Below are positions 8,616-17,246 of a stretch of DNA of 64,000 nucleotides, one piece after another; positions within the stretch are counted from its first letter, which is position 1; the number at the start of each line of letters is the position of its first letter. The position numbers were made by a program, and so were the translations under genes. The DNA is from Microvirga arabica. GTDB taxonomy: Bacteria; Pseudomonadota; Alphaproteobacteria; Rhizobiales; Beijerinckiaceae. The notes below the pieces were generated by a model. That model was not told the origin of the DNA. It did not search any database and saw only the letters and a list, made by a program, of their open reading frames with translations. The stretch lies in NCBI RefSeq assembly GCF_016811235.1, contig NZ_JAFBID010000006.1:94857-158856 (forward strand), written 5' to 3'.

Positions 8616-9881
8616 ATGCCGGATGCATTCTATGAGGCGATCTATCTTGTTGAAACGCCTCTGCCGCTTGAGGCAGTGGCCGAGGTGATGGCTGGCGAGC
8701 AATCCTGCGGAACCTTCACTCGGGTGGAAGGTGAGACCGACGAGTTGCGGGAGCGCGCTCGCGCGGATGTCGTCGCGATCCGTGACCTGGGCGAGGTTGC
8801 GCAGCCCTCCCTTCGCAGCTCTTGGCTTGACCGCAAGAGCCTATCGGCGTCCCCGCACCTTGGCGAGGTGGTCGTGCGGTTTCCGGTCGCGAATGTAGGG
8901 GTCAATCTGTCGACGCTTGCCGCGACTGTGGCTGGCAATCTCTTCGATCTCGGCGAGGTGACTGGCCTGCGGCTCCAGTCCCTCAAGCTGCCTGGCACCT
9001 ATCGAAAACAGTATCCATTGCCGCAGCATGGCATTGATGGAACGCGACGCTTGACGGGCGTCGCTCACGGCGCACTGATCGGATCGATCATCAAGCCGAA
9101 TGTCGGACTACGTTCCGAGGAGATTGCCTCGTTGGTGGAGCGCCTGTGCTCTGCTGGGCTCGACTTCATCAAGGACGATGAAATCGCCTCTAATCCCACC
9201 CATGCGCCACTGTCTACCCGTGTTCCAGCCGTGATGGCCGCCGTGCGCCGACACCAGGATCGAACCGGCAAGCATGTCATGGTCGCCTTTAATATCACCG
9301 ACGAGACGGACGCCATGCGCCGTCATGCGGATCTGGTGGCAAAGGAAGGGGGAAGCTGCGTCATGGCCAGTCTGAACTGGTGCGGCTTCTCGGGTATCGA
9401 GACCCTGAGGCGCAGCAGCGATCTGGTGGTCCATGGCCACCGAAACGGCTATGGCGCGCTCTCGCGACATCCCGCGCTCGGGATCGGTTTTCAAGCCTAC
9501 CAGACGCTCTGGCGCCTAGCCGGCGTCGACCACATGCATGTGCACGGCCTCGGGGGAAAATTCGCGCAGGCCGACGAGGAGGTAGTGGAGAGCGCAAAAG
9601 ATTGTTTGGAATCGCTCTGCGACGTGGACGACCGGGTCATGCCAGCCTTCTCTTCCGGTCAATGGGCGGGAACGGTGGAGCAGACCTATCGCGCCGTGAA
9701 CACGTCTGACCTTCTTTTCATGGCAGGCGGTGGAGTGATGGCCCACCCGGGCGGTCCTGCAGAAGGGGTAGCGAGCATTCGTGAAGCCTGGCGAGCCGTG
9801 GAAGCGGGAGAAAGCATCGACAGCGCGCGTGCCAGGCATCGCTCGCTTTCGGATGCCTTCAGCTTCTTCGGCAAGCCTTAG
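8616..9881 (+). CDS. RuBisCO-like protein (form IV), possible 3-oxo-isoapionate-4-phosphate decarboxylase or hydrolase
   Basis: RuBisCO large-subunit superfamily protein, 421 aa from the ATG at 8616 (a TTG 12 bp upstream is in frame; GAGG lies before the ATG). Active-site elements are kept: Lys160 (GSIIKPNVGL), the carbamylation segment GLDFIKDDE with Lys186-Asp187-Asp188-Glu189, His275-Arg276 (HGHRNG), loop-6-like Lys315 (GLGGKF), and the phosphate-binding glycines in MAGGGVMAHPGG. It is much shorter than true RuBisCO. The next gene is a DUF1537 kinase. In known apionate catabolism, OiaK (DUF1537) feeds the RuBisCO-like OiaX (decarboxylase) or OiaT (transcarboxylase/hydrolase); this pairing suggests one of those roles. 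MtnW-type enolase is less likely because no methionine-salvage genes are present. Confidence 0.85.
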   Translation: MPDAFYEAIYLVETPLPLEAVAEVMAGEQSCGTFTRVEGETDELRERARADVVAIRDLGEVAQPSLRSSWLDRKSLSASPHLGEVVVRFPVANVGVNLSTLAATVAGNLFDLGEVTGLRLQSLKLPGTYRKQYPLPQHGIDGTRRLTGVAHGALIGSIIKPNVGLRSEEIASLVERLCSAGLDFIKDDEIASNPTHAPLSTRVPAVMAAVRRHQDRTGKHVMVAFNITDETDAMRRHADLVAKEGGSCVMASLNWCGFSGIETLRRSSDLVVHGHRNGYGALSRHPALGIGFQAYQTLWRLAGVDHMHVHGLGGKFAQADEEVVESAKDCLESLCDVDDRVMPAFSSGQWAGTVEQTYRAVNTSDLLFMAGGGVMAHPGGPAEGVASIREAWRAVEAGESIDSARARHRSLSDAFSFFGKP

Positions 9882-9897
9882 AGGGGCGGAGGTCATC

Positions 9898-11184
9898 GTG
9901 ACCCCGTCCTATGGCTGGTACGGAGACGATTTCACCGGAGCAACGGATACGCTCGCGACAGTGGCGCGGCGCGGTCGCCGCGCGTTCCTCTTCCTGCGCG
10001 TGCCTGATCCGCAGCGGCTGGCTCAGGTCGGAGACTTGGATGCCATAGGCATTGCAGGCGCTGCGCGTGCGATGGAGCCGGACGAGATGCAGGCCGAGCT
10101 CGCGCCCGTTGGCGCATTCTTCCGCAATCTCGGCGTTCGCATCCTGCATTACAAGTGCTGCTCGACCTTCGACAGTGCTCCGGCGCGCGGGAACATCGCG
10201 GTGGCAGCCGCGATCCTGCATGAGTATGTCGCGCACAAAACCGTCGCCATTGTCGGCGGTCAGCCATCGCTCGGTCGCTACTGCGCCTTTTCCAATCTTT
10301 TCGCGTCATTCGGCACCGATGGAGGTGTGTTCCGGCTCGACCGTCACCCAACCATGAGCCGCCATCCGGCAACACCGATGACCGAGGCAGATCTTCGGCA
10401 GCATCTTGCCACCCTCGGCATGCCCGGAGTGGAGGCGATTCACTGGCCTCTGCTGATTGGGGACACGGAGTCCCTCGCCGCCGAATGGAAGCGACTGTCG
10501 GGCGTGGCGCCGGCGGTGCTGCTCGACGCGTGCGACACGCAGCATGTCGACACCATCGGTCACTTGCTCCGAACCGAAAGCCAGCGGCATCCGCTGTTGG
10601 CGGTGGGCTCTAGCAGCGTCGCACAAGCTTTCTTCGAGGAAGGGCAGCCGCTGGCGAATTCTCTGCCGACGCCGGCAGATGGGCCTGTGCTTGCATTTGT
10701 GGGAAGCCTTTCTCCGACAACGAGGATGCAGGTAGCAGCCACACGGTCCTACACGCGCCTGAATGTGGATCCTGCCAGCATCCTGTCGAGTTCAGGTGCG
10801 CGCGAGCGGATCATCGAAAGTGCCGCTGCTGCGTTGGCTCGAGGCGAGCACGTCATGCTCTCGACGGCCCCTGAGACCGGCGATGCTCCGCATTCCTTGG
10901 CTGGCGATCTCGCAACTGCCAGCGCCTCTCTCGTCGAAGAGGTTCTCAAGCGTCGTCCGATCCGGCGGCTGGCGATTGCCGGGGGCGACACGTCGAGCCG
11001 GATCGTCGGTCATCTCGGCTATTGGGGGCTTGGCTATCATAGCCGGATCAGCAACGGGGTCACCGTCAGCCTCGCGCGGAGCGATGACTCATCGCGCGAT
11101 GGGATGCTCGTGATGCTCAAAGGAGGCCAGATGGGACACGAGCAGCTGTTCGAGTCATTCCTGGACAACAAAACCGCTTCGTGA
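9898..11184 (+). CDS. DUF1537 four-carbon acid sugar kinase family protein, OiaK-like
   Basis: Kinase of 428 aa from a GTG at 9898 preceded by GAGGGGCGGAGG; the longer frame from 9781 lies inside the RuBisCO-like gene and was rejected. The N-terminal YGDDFTGATDTL (residues 8-19) is the substrate-domain signature of the family; the C-terminal IAGGDTSSRIVGHLG (about residue 360) belongs to the nucleotide-binding domain. Known members phosphorylate tetronates and other sugar acids, including 3-oxo-isoapionate (OiaK). The RuBisCO-like gene 16 bp upstream makes OiaK-like activity the best guess. An oxidoisomerase (ApnO-like) is not seen in the window. Confidence 0.83.
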   Translation: MTPSYGWYGDDFTGATDTLATVARRGRRAFLFLRVPDPQRLAQVGDLDAIGIAGAARAMEPDEMQAELAPVGAFFRNLGVRILHYKCCSTFDSAPARGNIAVAAAILHEYVAHKTVAIVGGQPSLGRYCAFSNLFASFGTDGGVFRLDRHPTMSRHPATPMTEADLRQHLATLGMPGVEAIHWPLLIGDTESLAAEWKRLSGVAPAVLLDACDTQHVDTIGHLLRTESQRHPLLAVGSSSVAQAFFEEGQPLANSLPTPADGPVLAFVGSLSPTTRMQVAATRSYTRLNVDPASILSSSGARERIIESAAAALARGEHVMLSTAPETGDAPHSLAGDLATASASLVEEVLKRRPIRRLAIAGGDTSSRIVGHLGYWGLGYHSRISNGVTVSLARSDDSSRDGMLVMLKGGQMGHEQLFESFLDNKTAS

Positions 11185-11422
11185 GCAAGAGCGCACAGTC
11201 GCATTCCTTGGCCGGTTGAGGTGAGAGCGTCTGCAACTGGCACTACTCCGAAGTAACTTGGTTGTCAGCTTTGGTCGCGCGTACCGGACGTTCCGAAGGA
11301 GCAAGGGAACTGCCGTGCCTGACCCAAAGCCGACCTCCGCCAGCTTGAGGACGTCTGTACGAGCCGTTCCGATGTCTAAGATTTCATTCCCGTAGGAGAG
11401 AATGGATTAAAGGATTATCATC

Positions 11423-11445
11423 GCATGAACCCAAGGGGTTCATGC
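11423..11445 (+). promoter_or_regulatory. Perfect 10-bp hairpin abutting a start codon
   Basis: Arms GCATGAACCC and GGGTTCATGC with loop AAG end one base before the GTG start at 11447. There is no T-run, so it is not a standard terminator. It would hide the ribosome-binding region of the FecR/VWA gene and could be a translational switch or a dimeric operator. Confidence 0.5.
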
Positions 11446-11446
11446 T

Positions 11447-14155
11447 GTGTACCAATCTGGGGACGGCGCTACCGTATTCGACATCCAGATTGACGCTGCC
11501 GAGGCAGCGAGCCGTCGTGCTGACACCGAACCCTCGATCGTTTTTCCCGACAAGGACATACTCTTTACTGCCCAATTCAAGAGATCCGGAGCTGATCTCC
11601 TGCTCGCAAGCCAGGAGACAACGGCAGTGATCCTGGGCTATTTCAGGGACGAGCGGCGCCTGAGCATCATGACTCCTGAAGGTGCGAGCCTCACAGGTGC
11701 CACCATCGAGACGCTGGCGGGCCCTGATCATTCAGATCAGTATGCGCAGGTGAGCAATGCACCGCCAACCCGAACGACGATCGGTCGTGTCGAGAAAGTA
11801 TCCGGTTCCGCAACCGTGTTGCGGAACGGCGTTTCGGTCGAGTTGCGCCTCGGCGACATGGTAGCTAAAGGCGACGTCGTGCAGACGGGAGCGGATTCCT
11901 CGCTGACGATCAAATTCAACGACGGAACAGTCTTTAGCCTATCTTCCAGCGCCCGCATGGTGCTGAACGATATGGTGTACGACGCAGATTCAAATGCGAA
12001 CTCGGCCCTGTTCACCCTCATCCAAGGCGTAATCGGCTTCGTCGCCGGGCGGGTAGCCAAGTCCGGCGACCTCAAGGTGGATACCCCAGTCGCGACCATG
12101 GCGATCAGAGGTACGGCCGTCCAGACCGAAATCGCAGCATTCAGCGGAACCACGAAGTTCTCGCTTTTGACCGAGCCGGATGGAACCGTGGGCTCGTTTG
12201 TCCTTCTGGATAAGAACAACCCGGCCCGTGTGATCACGTCGCTGTCGGATGCCCGCGTTACGACTCTCTTGACGCCCGTCCCCGGCTCCGACCCGCGCAT
12301 CACACAGATTGCGAAGACCGCTGATGACATCCGCGGCGAGAACGCGTTCGCGCGGGAAATATTCCAGTTCTATTCTACTGAGAACCGCCAGCCCAGGGGC
12401 AGCAGTGATTTCGACGACGCGCCTATCATTCCCGTGAACCTGCCTCAGCGGGTCGATCTGCCAGACTCAAGGCAATTTGCCATCACACCAGTTGTCCAGG
12501 AGCGTGTCGCGGAGCGTGACATTGTTCTTCCATCCGTCACGATAGTACCGGCGCCGATCCGCGGCTCGGCTTTTGAGGACGGGCCACTGGCACGGCTCAG
12601 CGCACTGATGGACGCGGCCACACCGGCTGGCACGACCTTGCCTCTTGTAATCGTCCCAGCTTTCTTGCCTCCTGGCGTGCGATATCTCGATGGAGCACGG
12701 AGTTTCTCTCTGGACCCATCGCATCCGGCCTATCAGCACCTGGGTGAGGGAGAGACCGAGACGGTCAGGGTCGACTACAATCTGCTGGTCGATGGTGCCA
12801 TTCGGGTTCCGGCGTCGATCTCGTGGATCGTTGCTGGCCGAAACGATGCTCCCACTGCAACGGGCGATCGCATTATTGGCGCAAGCGAGGCTGGTGTCAG
12901 GGTCTTGACGGTGCTTGCAAACGACCGCGACATCGACGGCGATCCACTCAACGTTATCCGCTGGACGAGCCCGCTCGAAGGCTCCGTCTTCCGCAACTCC
13001 TCCGGCGAGTTGGTATTCGACCCTGGCGACGATTTCCACGCTCTCAGCGCCGGTGAAACTGCGACGGTGTCCTTCGCCTATACGGTCTCCGACGGCAACG
13101 GAGGAGCCGATACTGCAAACATCACGGTGCAAGTCCGCGGCACCGGGACGTTTACGTCTCCTGACCAAGCAACTTCGAGCAGCGGCATCCTCGACTATAA
13201 CGATCAGCCCGTCTCTCTTACCATCGAGGCGCCCTCCGCCACCACGGCTGCAAATGCCGATCTCAGGCTGAGTGTCAACCTCGGGACGTTCCTGCAGCCG
13301 CAGATGAACATCCTTTACCTCATCGACATCTCGGGCAGCACGTCGGAACAATTCAGCGGGGCGTCTGTCGGCGATCTTAACAGCGACGGACGTGCCAATA
13401 CCATCCTGGATGCAGAGATTGCCGGTCTCATCGCGCTGACGGAGCGTGTGAGAGGGATCGGCTTTTCGCCTGCCGATCTCACGGTCACGATCATCCCATT
13501 CAACGGCAGCGCCGATCCTGCCGATCCTACGGGTGGAGGCATTGTGAATGCGGAGACGTTCAGCCTTGGTCAAACCGGGGAGGATATGATCGCGAACTAC
13601 CTGGGAGGGCTCAGCTCTAATGGATTGACGAATTTCACCAACGCCTTGCGAGCGGCCAACGATCGTTTGCGGATCTTGGATCAGGGGAATGAGAAAAACT
13701 TTCTCTACTTTCTTTCGGATGGCAGAGGACAGGGCGCAATTGATGATGAGCTTGCAACGCTAAACAACGTATATGGCACGAAAATCACGGCTCTCGGCGT
13801 CGGCGAGGGCGCGAACCTCTCTCAGCTGAATGAAATCGACAACACGGGCGGAGCATCGCTGCTGATTTCATCAGACCAGATCGACATCTCTGTCCTCGGA
13901 TCGCCAGTTTCTGGTGGGGCGGTCACCGATGTCGATCTCTTTGTGAACGGCATGGAGATCGTCGGGATTGGCCCCGAGGATTTCGTCTCTACGCCGACTG
14001 GGCTTGCCCTAGACACTTCGATCGGAGGGTTGAGGCGGCTCGTGGGGGAGGGGAATACGGTGTCGGCCGTTGTCAGGTTCGCGAGTGAGGAGGTCTTGGC
14101 GGCAGAGTTGACCATTGCAGGCGCCTTACCCCGTTCCACAGATCAAATCCTGTGA
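11447..14155 (+). CDS. FecR-domain, cadherin-like and VWA surface or secreted protein
   Basis: Protein of 902 aa. Residues about 1-100 resemble the N-terminal module of large RTX-type adhesins (DILFTAQFKRSGADLLLAS). Residues about 108-215 are a FecR-like domain (IGRVEKVSGSATVLRNG, GDVVQTGADSSLTIKFNDGT). Residues about 466-565 are a cadherin-like tandem module (NDAPTATGD, VLANDRDIDGDPLNVI, FAYTVSDGNGG). Residues about 620-820 are a von Willebrand A domain with the MIDAS motif DISGSTS. No Sec signal is seen, which fits type I secretion, but no RTX nonapeptides are present. The only start is the GTG at 11447, because a TGA lies 7 codons upstream. The cyclase gene follows 138 bp later. Cell-surface adhesion or sensing is inferred. 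Confidence 0.82.
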   Translation: MYQSGDGATVFDIQIDAAEAASRRADTEPSIVFPDKDILFTAQFKRSGADLLLASQETTAVILGYFRDERRLSIMTPEGASLTGATIETLAGPDHSDQYAQVSNAPPTRTTIGRVEKVSGSATVLRNGVSVELRLGDMVAKGDVVQTGADSSLTIKFNDGTVFSLSSSARMVLNDMVYDADSNANSALFTLIQGVIGFVAGRVAKSGDLKVDTPVATMAIRGTAVQTEIAAFSGTTKFSLLTEPDGTVGSFVLLDKNNPARVITSLSDARVTTLLTPVPGSDPRITQIAKTADDIRGENAFAREIFQFYSTENRQPRGSSDFDDAPIIPVNLPQRVDLPDSRQFAITPVVQERVAERDIVLPSVTIVPAPIRGSAFEDGPLARLSALMDAATPAGTTLPLVIVPAFLPPGVRYLDGARSFSLDPSHPAYQHLGEGETETVRVDYNLLVDGAIRVPASISWIVAGRNDAPTATGDRIIGASEAGVRVLTVLANDRDIDGDPLNVIRWTSPLEGSVFRNSSGELVFDPGDDFHALSAGETATVSFAYTVSDGNGGADTANITVQVRGTGTFTSPDQATSSSGILDYNDQPVSLTIEAPSATTAANADLRLSVNLGTFLQPQMNILYLIDISGSTSEQFSGASVGDLNSDGRANTILDAEIAGLIALTERVRGIGFSPADLTVTIIPFNGSADPADPTGGGIVNAETFSLGQTGEDMIANYLGGLSSNGLTNFTNALRAANDRLRILDQGNEKNFLYFLSDGRGQGAIDDELATLNNVYGTKITALGVGEGANLSQLNEIDNTGGASLLISSDQIDISVLGSPVSGGAVTDVDLFVNGMEIVGIGPEDFVSTPTGLALDTSIGGLRRLVGEGNTVSAVVRFASEEVLAAELTIAGALPRSTDQIL

Positions 14156-14293
14156 GGGGATCATGCATCTGCCGACGATCCTGTCCGGTCCCTTTCCTCA
14201 CGGTCTGACCCGATGGGAGGCGCGATCCCATCGTGACGACCAGGGTGCGAAGTTCATCGCAGCTTATGCCCACACCCCACCGGAGCGAGGGCT

Positions 14294-16474
14294 GTGACCG
14301 CTCTCCTGAAGAGGATGCACCGCTTCGGGATCGGGCGGATCGTCGGCCTCCTGCTTCTCGTCGGACTGCTCGCCTTGCGGATCTGGGATCCTGGACCTAT
14401 CGAAGCTCTCCGTCAGCGATCGTTTGACATCTACCAGCTGATGCATCCGCGTGCCGTGCGCCAGGATCTTGTCACCGTCATAGACATCGACGAGAAGAGC
14501 CTGCGGGCATTGGGCCAATGGCCTTGGCCACGCACTGTCATGGCCGAGATGCTCTCAAGGATCGTCAAACAAGGTGGCACTGTCATTGGCTTCGACGTCC
14601 TCTTTCCCGAGCCGGACCGAAGCTCACCAGAGGTCGCCGCCGAGACATTCCGGGGGTTGGACAACGCAACACGGGAAAGGCTCCTGCGCCTGCCCGGCAA
14701 CGACGCCGTCTTCGCGGACGCCATTCGGGTGTCGAAGGTGGTGCTTGGGCAGTCGGGGTATCGCGTCTCCGGCACGGCGCCAATCGAGCGGCCGACTACC
14801 CAGACGGGGATCGCGATCATCGGGTCCGACCCGCGTCCTTTCCTCGTCGACTTTCCGCATCTCCTGCGCAATCTTCCCATCCTTGACGAGGCCGCTCAGG
14901 GCCAGGGTATCTTTTCTATTATTCCTGAACAGGATGGCACTGTCCGCCGTGTCCCGGTAGTGGCGGTCGCAGATGGTACCGTTGTTCCGTCTCTTTCCCT
15001 TGAGATGCTGCGGGTCGCCACCAGATCGGGAGCCATCCTGATCAAGTCGGACGCAAGCGGCGTCCAGAGCGTCGGTGTTGATGATCTTGAAATTCCGACG
15101 GACGGCAAAGGCCGGGTGTGGATCCATTTCTCTTCCCCCAATCCTGGGAGGTATGTTTCCGCCATCGACCTCCTGCAGGGCAGGGTGCCCACGGACCGCC
15201 TCGTGGGCAAGATGGTGTTGATCGGGACCTCCGCCGCTGGCCTTCTCGATCTCAAGGTCACTCCAGTTCACCCGGCGCTGCCAGGGGTCGAGTTGCATGC
15301 CCAACTTCTGGAAAGCGCCCTCACGGGAGAGACTCTGAGCCGGCCGACCTACACGGCCTCCGTCGAGATCGTGCTTGCGATGCTGCTGAGCCTGACCCTG
15401 GTCACACTGGTGCCTCGGGTGAATGCCGGAATTCTTTTCGTACTTGGGGGGGCCACCGCCGCCATAACTTTGGGCGTGTCCTGGTTCTGCTTCTCTTTTC
15501 TCGATCTCCTGATCGACTACACCTTCCCACTGATCTCCAGCCTACTCGTCTACGCTGTTCTGGTGTTCACGAATTACGTGACCGTTTCCGCGGACCGCTA
15601 TCGGATCAGGTCAGCGTTCAGCCAGTATCTCTCACCCGATCTCGTCGAACAACTGGCGCAATCACCCGAAAAATTGACCCTCGGCGGAGAGCAGCGTGTG
15701 CTGACCGTCCTCTTCTCGGACATTCGGGGCTTCACGACGATTTCCGAGTTGTACAAGGACGATCCGAAGGGTTTGACGACCCTTATCAATCGGCTCTTTA
15801 CTCCGCTGACCAAGGACATCATGGAGCGCCGCGGGACAATCGATAAATACATGGGCGATGCCATCATGGCTTTCTGGAACGCCCCGCTCGACGATCCGCG
15901 TCATGAGATGAATGCGTGCGAGGCCGCGTGCGCGATGCTTGACAGTCTCAAAGTGCTGAACGAACAACGCCAGCGTGAAGCCGATCAGCCGGTTCCGCCG
16001 CTCAGGATCGGAATTGGTCTCAATACCGGCCTCTGTGCCGTCGGCAACTTTGGATCCGATCTGCACTTCAACTACTCGGCCCTGGGAGACACGGTCAATC
16101 TGGCGTCCCGCCTTGAGGGAATGACAAAGCACTACGGTGTTCCCATCATCATCGGCGAGCGGACCGCGCAGGCAGTTCTGACCCATTTCGCCGTTCTCGA
16201 AATCGACCATCTGCAGGTCAGAGGAAAACGGGAGCTGGAGAGGATCTTCACTGTTCTAGGGCGTGCCGATGTGGCCACGGGCCGTGACTTCGCGGAACTG
16301 AACGAACGGAACGGCATGATGCTGACCGCCTATCGATGCCGCGAGTGGTCCCAGGCGCTCGAGATGATCCTTCTCTGTCGAGAGTTAGGCAAGAAGTTCG
16401 GCCTCGATGACTATTTCGAGCTTTACATTCAGCGGATCCGCCACCTGATCGACACACCGGCATCATCCAGCTAA
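14294..16474 (+). CDS. CHASE2-domain adenylate cyclase (class III)
   Basis: Membrane-bound sensor cyclase of 726 aa, GTG start with GGAGCGAGGG upstream. One helix near residues 12-30, an extracytoplasmic CHASE2 sensor at about 35-345, three helices at about 350-435, then a cytoplasmic class III cyclase domain. Metal-binding Asp476 (LFSDIRGF) and Asp522 (KYMGDAIMAF) and the transition-state Asn/Arg (GDTVNLASRLEG) are all present. Lys518 fits ATP rather than GTP preference. Expected to make cAMP on an outside signal. The upstream FecR/VWA protein may be its partner; FecR-type proteins with CHASE2 cyclases are a recurrent pairing, to my knowledge. Confidence 0.9.
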   Translation: MTALLKRMHRFGIGRIVGLLLLVGLLALRIWDPGPIEALRQRSFDIYQLMHPRAVRQDLVTVIDIDEKSLRALGQWPWPRTVMAEMLSRIVKQGGTVIGFDVLFPEPDRSSPEVAAETFRGLDNATRERLLRLPGNDAVFADAIRVSKVVLGQSGYRVSGTAPIERPTTQTGIAIIGSDPRPFLVDFPHLLRNLPILDEAAQGQGIFSIIPEQDGTVRRVPVVAVADGTVVPSLSLEMLRVATRSGAILIKSDASGVQSVGVDDLEIPTDGKGRVWIHFSSPNPGRYVSAIDLLQGRVPTDRLVGKMVLIGTSAAGLLDLKVTPVHPALPGVELHAQLLESALTGETLSRPTYTASVEIVLAMLLSLTLVTLVPRVNAGILFVLGGATAAITLGVSWFCFSFLDLLIDYTFPLISSLLVYAVLVFTNYVTVSADRYRIRSAFSQYLSPDLVEQLAQSPEKLTLGGEQRVLTVLFSDIRGFTTISELYKDDPKGLTTLINRLFTPLTKDIMERRGTIDKYMGDAIMAFWNAPLDDPRHEMNACEAACAMLDSLKVLNEQRQREADQPVPPLRIGIGLNTGLCAVGNFGSDLHFNYSALGDTVNLASRLEGMTKHYGVPIIIGERTAQAVLTHFAVLEIDHLQVRGKRELERIFTVLGRADVATGRDFAELNERNGMMLTAYRCREWSQALEMILLCRELGKKFGLDDYFELYIQRIRHLIDTPASSS

Positions 16475-16884
16475 CTCCTGTCTCAGGAAGGGAGGGGAGG
16501 CCATGCGGCATTGGTCGTTCTGAGCGGTAGTTTCCTCCCCGTCTCGCGAGCTTTCACAATGGGCACTGACTCGGTGGTCGGTCCAACGGGAAGATCCGTC
16601 GATGGCTAATCGGTATCGGCTTACTGTGGAGCAATGAAGGCGTTTATACCGAGATGCGTCCGAGTCCGGCCGCCTATGGCTCGCGGATGACACGCCGCAA
16701 ATCGTGAATGCTACGAGGCGATTCAACTTCCTTGAGCAGGCACTATCAGGCTCAAGGCCAAGGAAGCTGGTGTGTTCGTAGTGAGTTCCTGAACCGGTGC
16801 AGGTGGCGCCGCTAGGGGCCTTGCTGGGACCACTCAGACGAGCGCTGCGGATAGCGCAATGCCAACAATAGCTTAGAGCGGAAT
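16475..16884. other. Intergenic region at the left island edge
   Basis: These 410 bp between the cyclase stop and the left 147-bp repeat show no convincing gene; the short frames have no family features. No terminator with a T-run was found after the cyclase gene. Confidence 0.5.
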
Positions 16885-17031
16885 AATGGCGGAGAGGGGG
16901 AGATTCGAACTCCCGATACGGTTGCCCGTATGCCGCATTTCGAGTGCGGTGCATTCAACCACTCTGCCACCTCTCCGGGGTGCGAAGGCCGTCAGGCCCG
17001 CTGGTTGAGGCGGGGTGGATATCATGGGCTT
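16885..17031. repeat. 147-bp direct repeat, left copy (island boundary, putative att)
   Basis: Identical base for base to 47575-47721 and in the same orientation. It covers the whole tRNA-Ser gene plus 55 bp beyond its 5' end; identity stops sharply on both sides. The two copies enclose about 30.7 kb of mainly defence-type genes. Confidence 0.9.
16887..16976 (-). tRNA. tRNA-Ser(CGA), left copy
   Basis: Read on the minus strand this is a 90-nt class II tRNA with encoded CCA. The acceptor stem GGAGAGG pairs with CCTCTCC; the anticodon arm CCGCA-CTCGAAA-TGCGG gives anticodon CGA (codon TCG); there is a long variable arm and a GTTCGAATC T-loop. Identical to the copy at 47577-47666. Both copies look intact and share 55 bp of 5' flank, so both may be transcribed. 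Confidence 0.95.
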
Positions 17032-17210
17032 CTTCAGTAGACGTGCAAGCGGCTGAGGCGTGCCGGACGCGCCGCAGAAGTGCCGCTAAGCTCTCTAGCC
17101 CAGCACTGGCTTACCGAGAGAGCAATTCAGGGAGATATACCAGAGATGCAAGCGTTATGCAATAACATTGCCATATCGTTTCCGTTTCCTTGCGACCCTG
17201 CTTAGCTTAT

Positions 17211-17238
17211 GTTCGAGCCAAGACTCGAACAAAGGTTC
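17211..17238 (+). promoter_or_regulatory. Overlapping inverted repeats upstream of hsdM
   Basis: GTTCGAG-CCAAGA-CTCGAAC (17211-17230) overlaps GAAC-AAAG-GTTC (17227-17238), ending 8 bp before the hsdM ATG. These mutually exclusive stems, or a dimer operator, could control methylase expression. A smaller repeat GTTAT-GCA-ATAAC lies at 17154-17166. Confidence 0.4.
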
Positions 17239-17246
17239 AGGGGCTA

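Noticed and set aside
8616..9881. True carbon-fixing RuBisCO
   Set aside because: At 421 aa it is too short, no small subunit or Calvin-cycle genes are nearby, and the kinase neighbour points to sugar-acid catabolism.
12467..13573. Antisense 368-codon open frame inside the FecR/VWA gene
   Set aside because: Arg-rich, no recognisable fold, fully antisense to a gene with clear domains.
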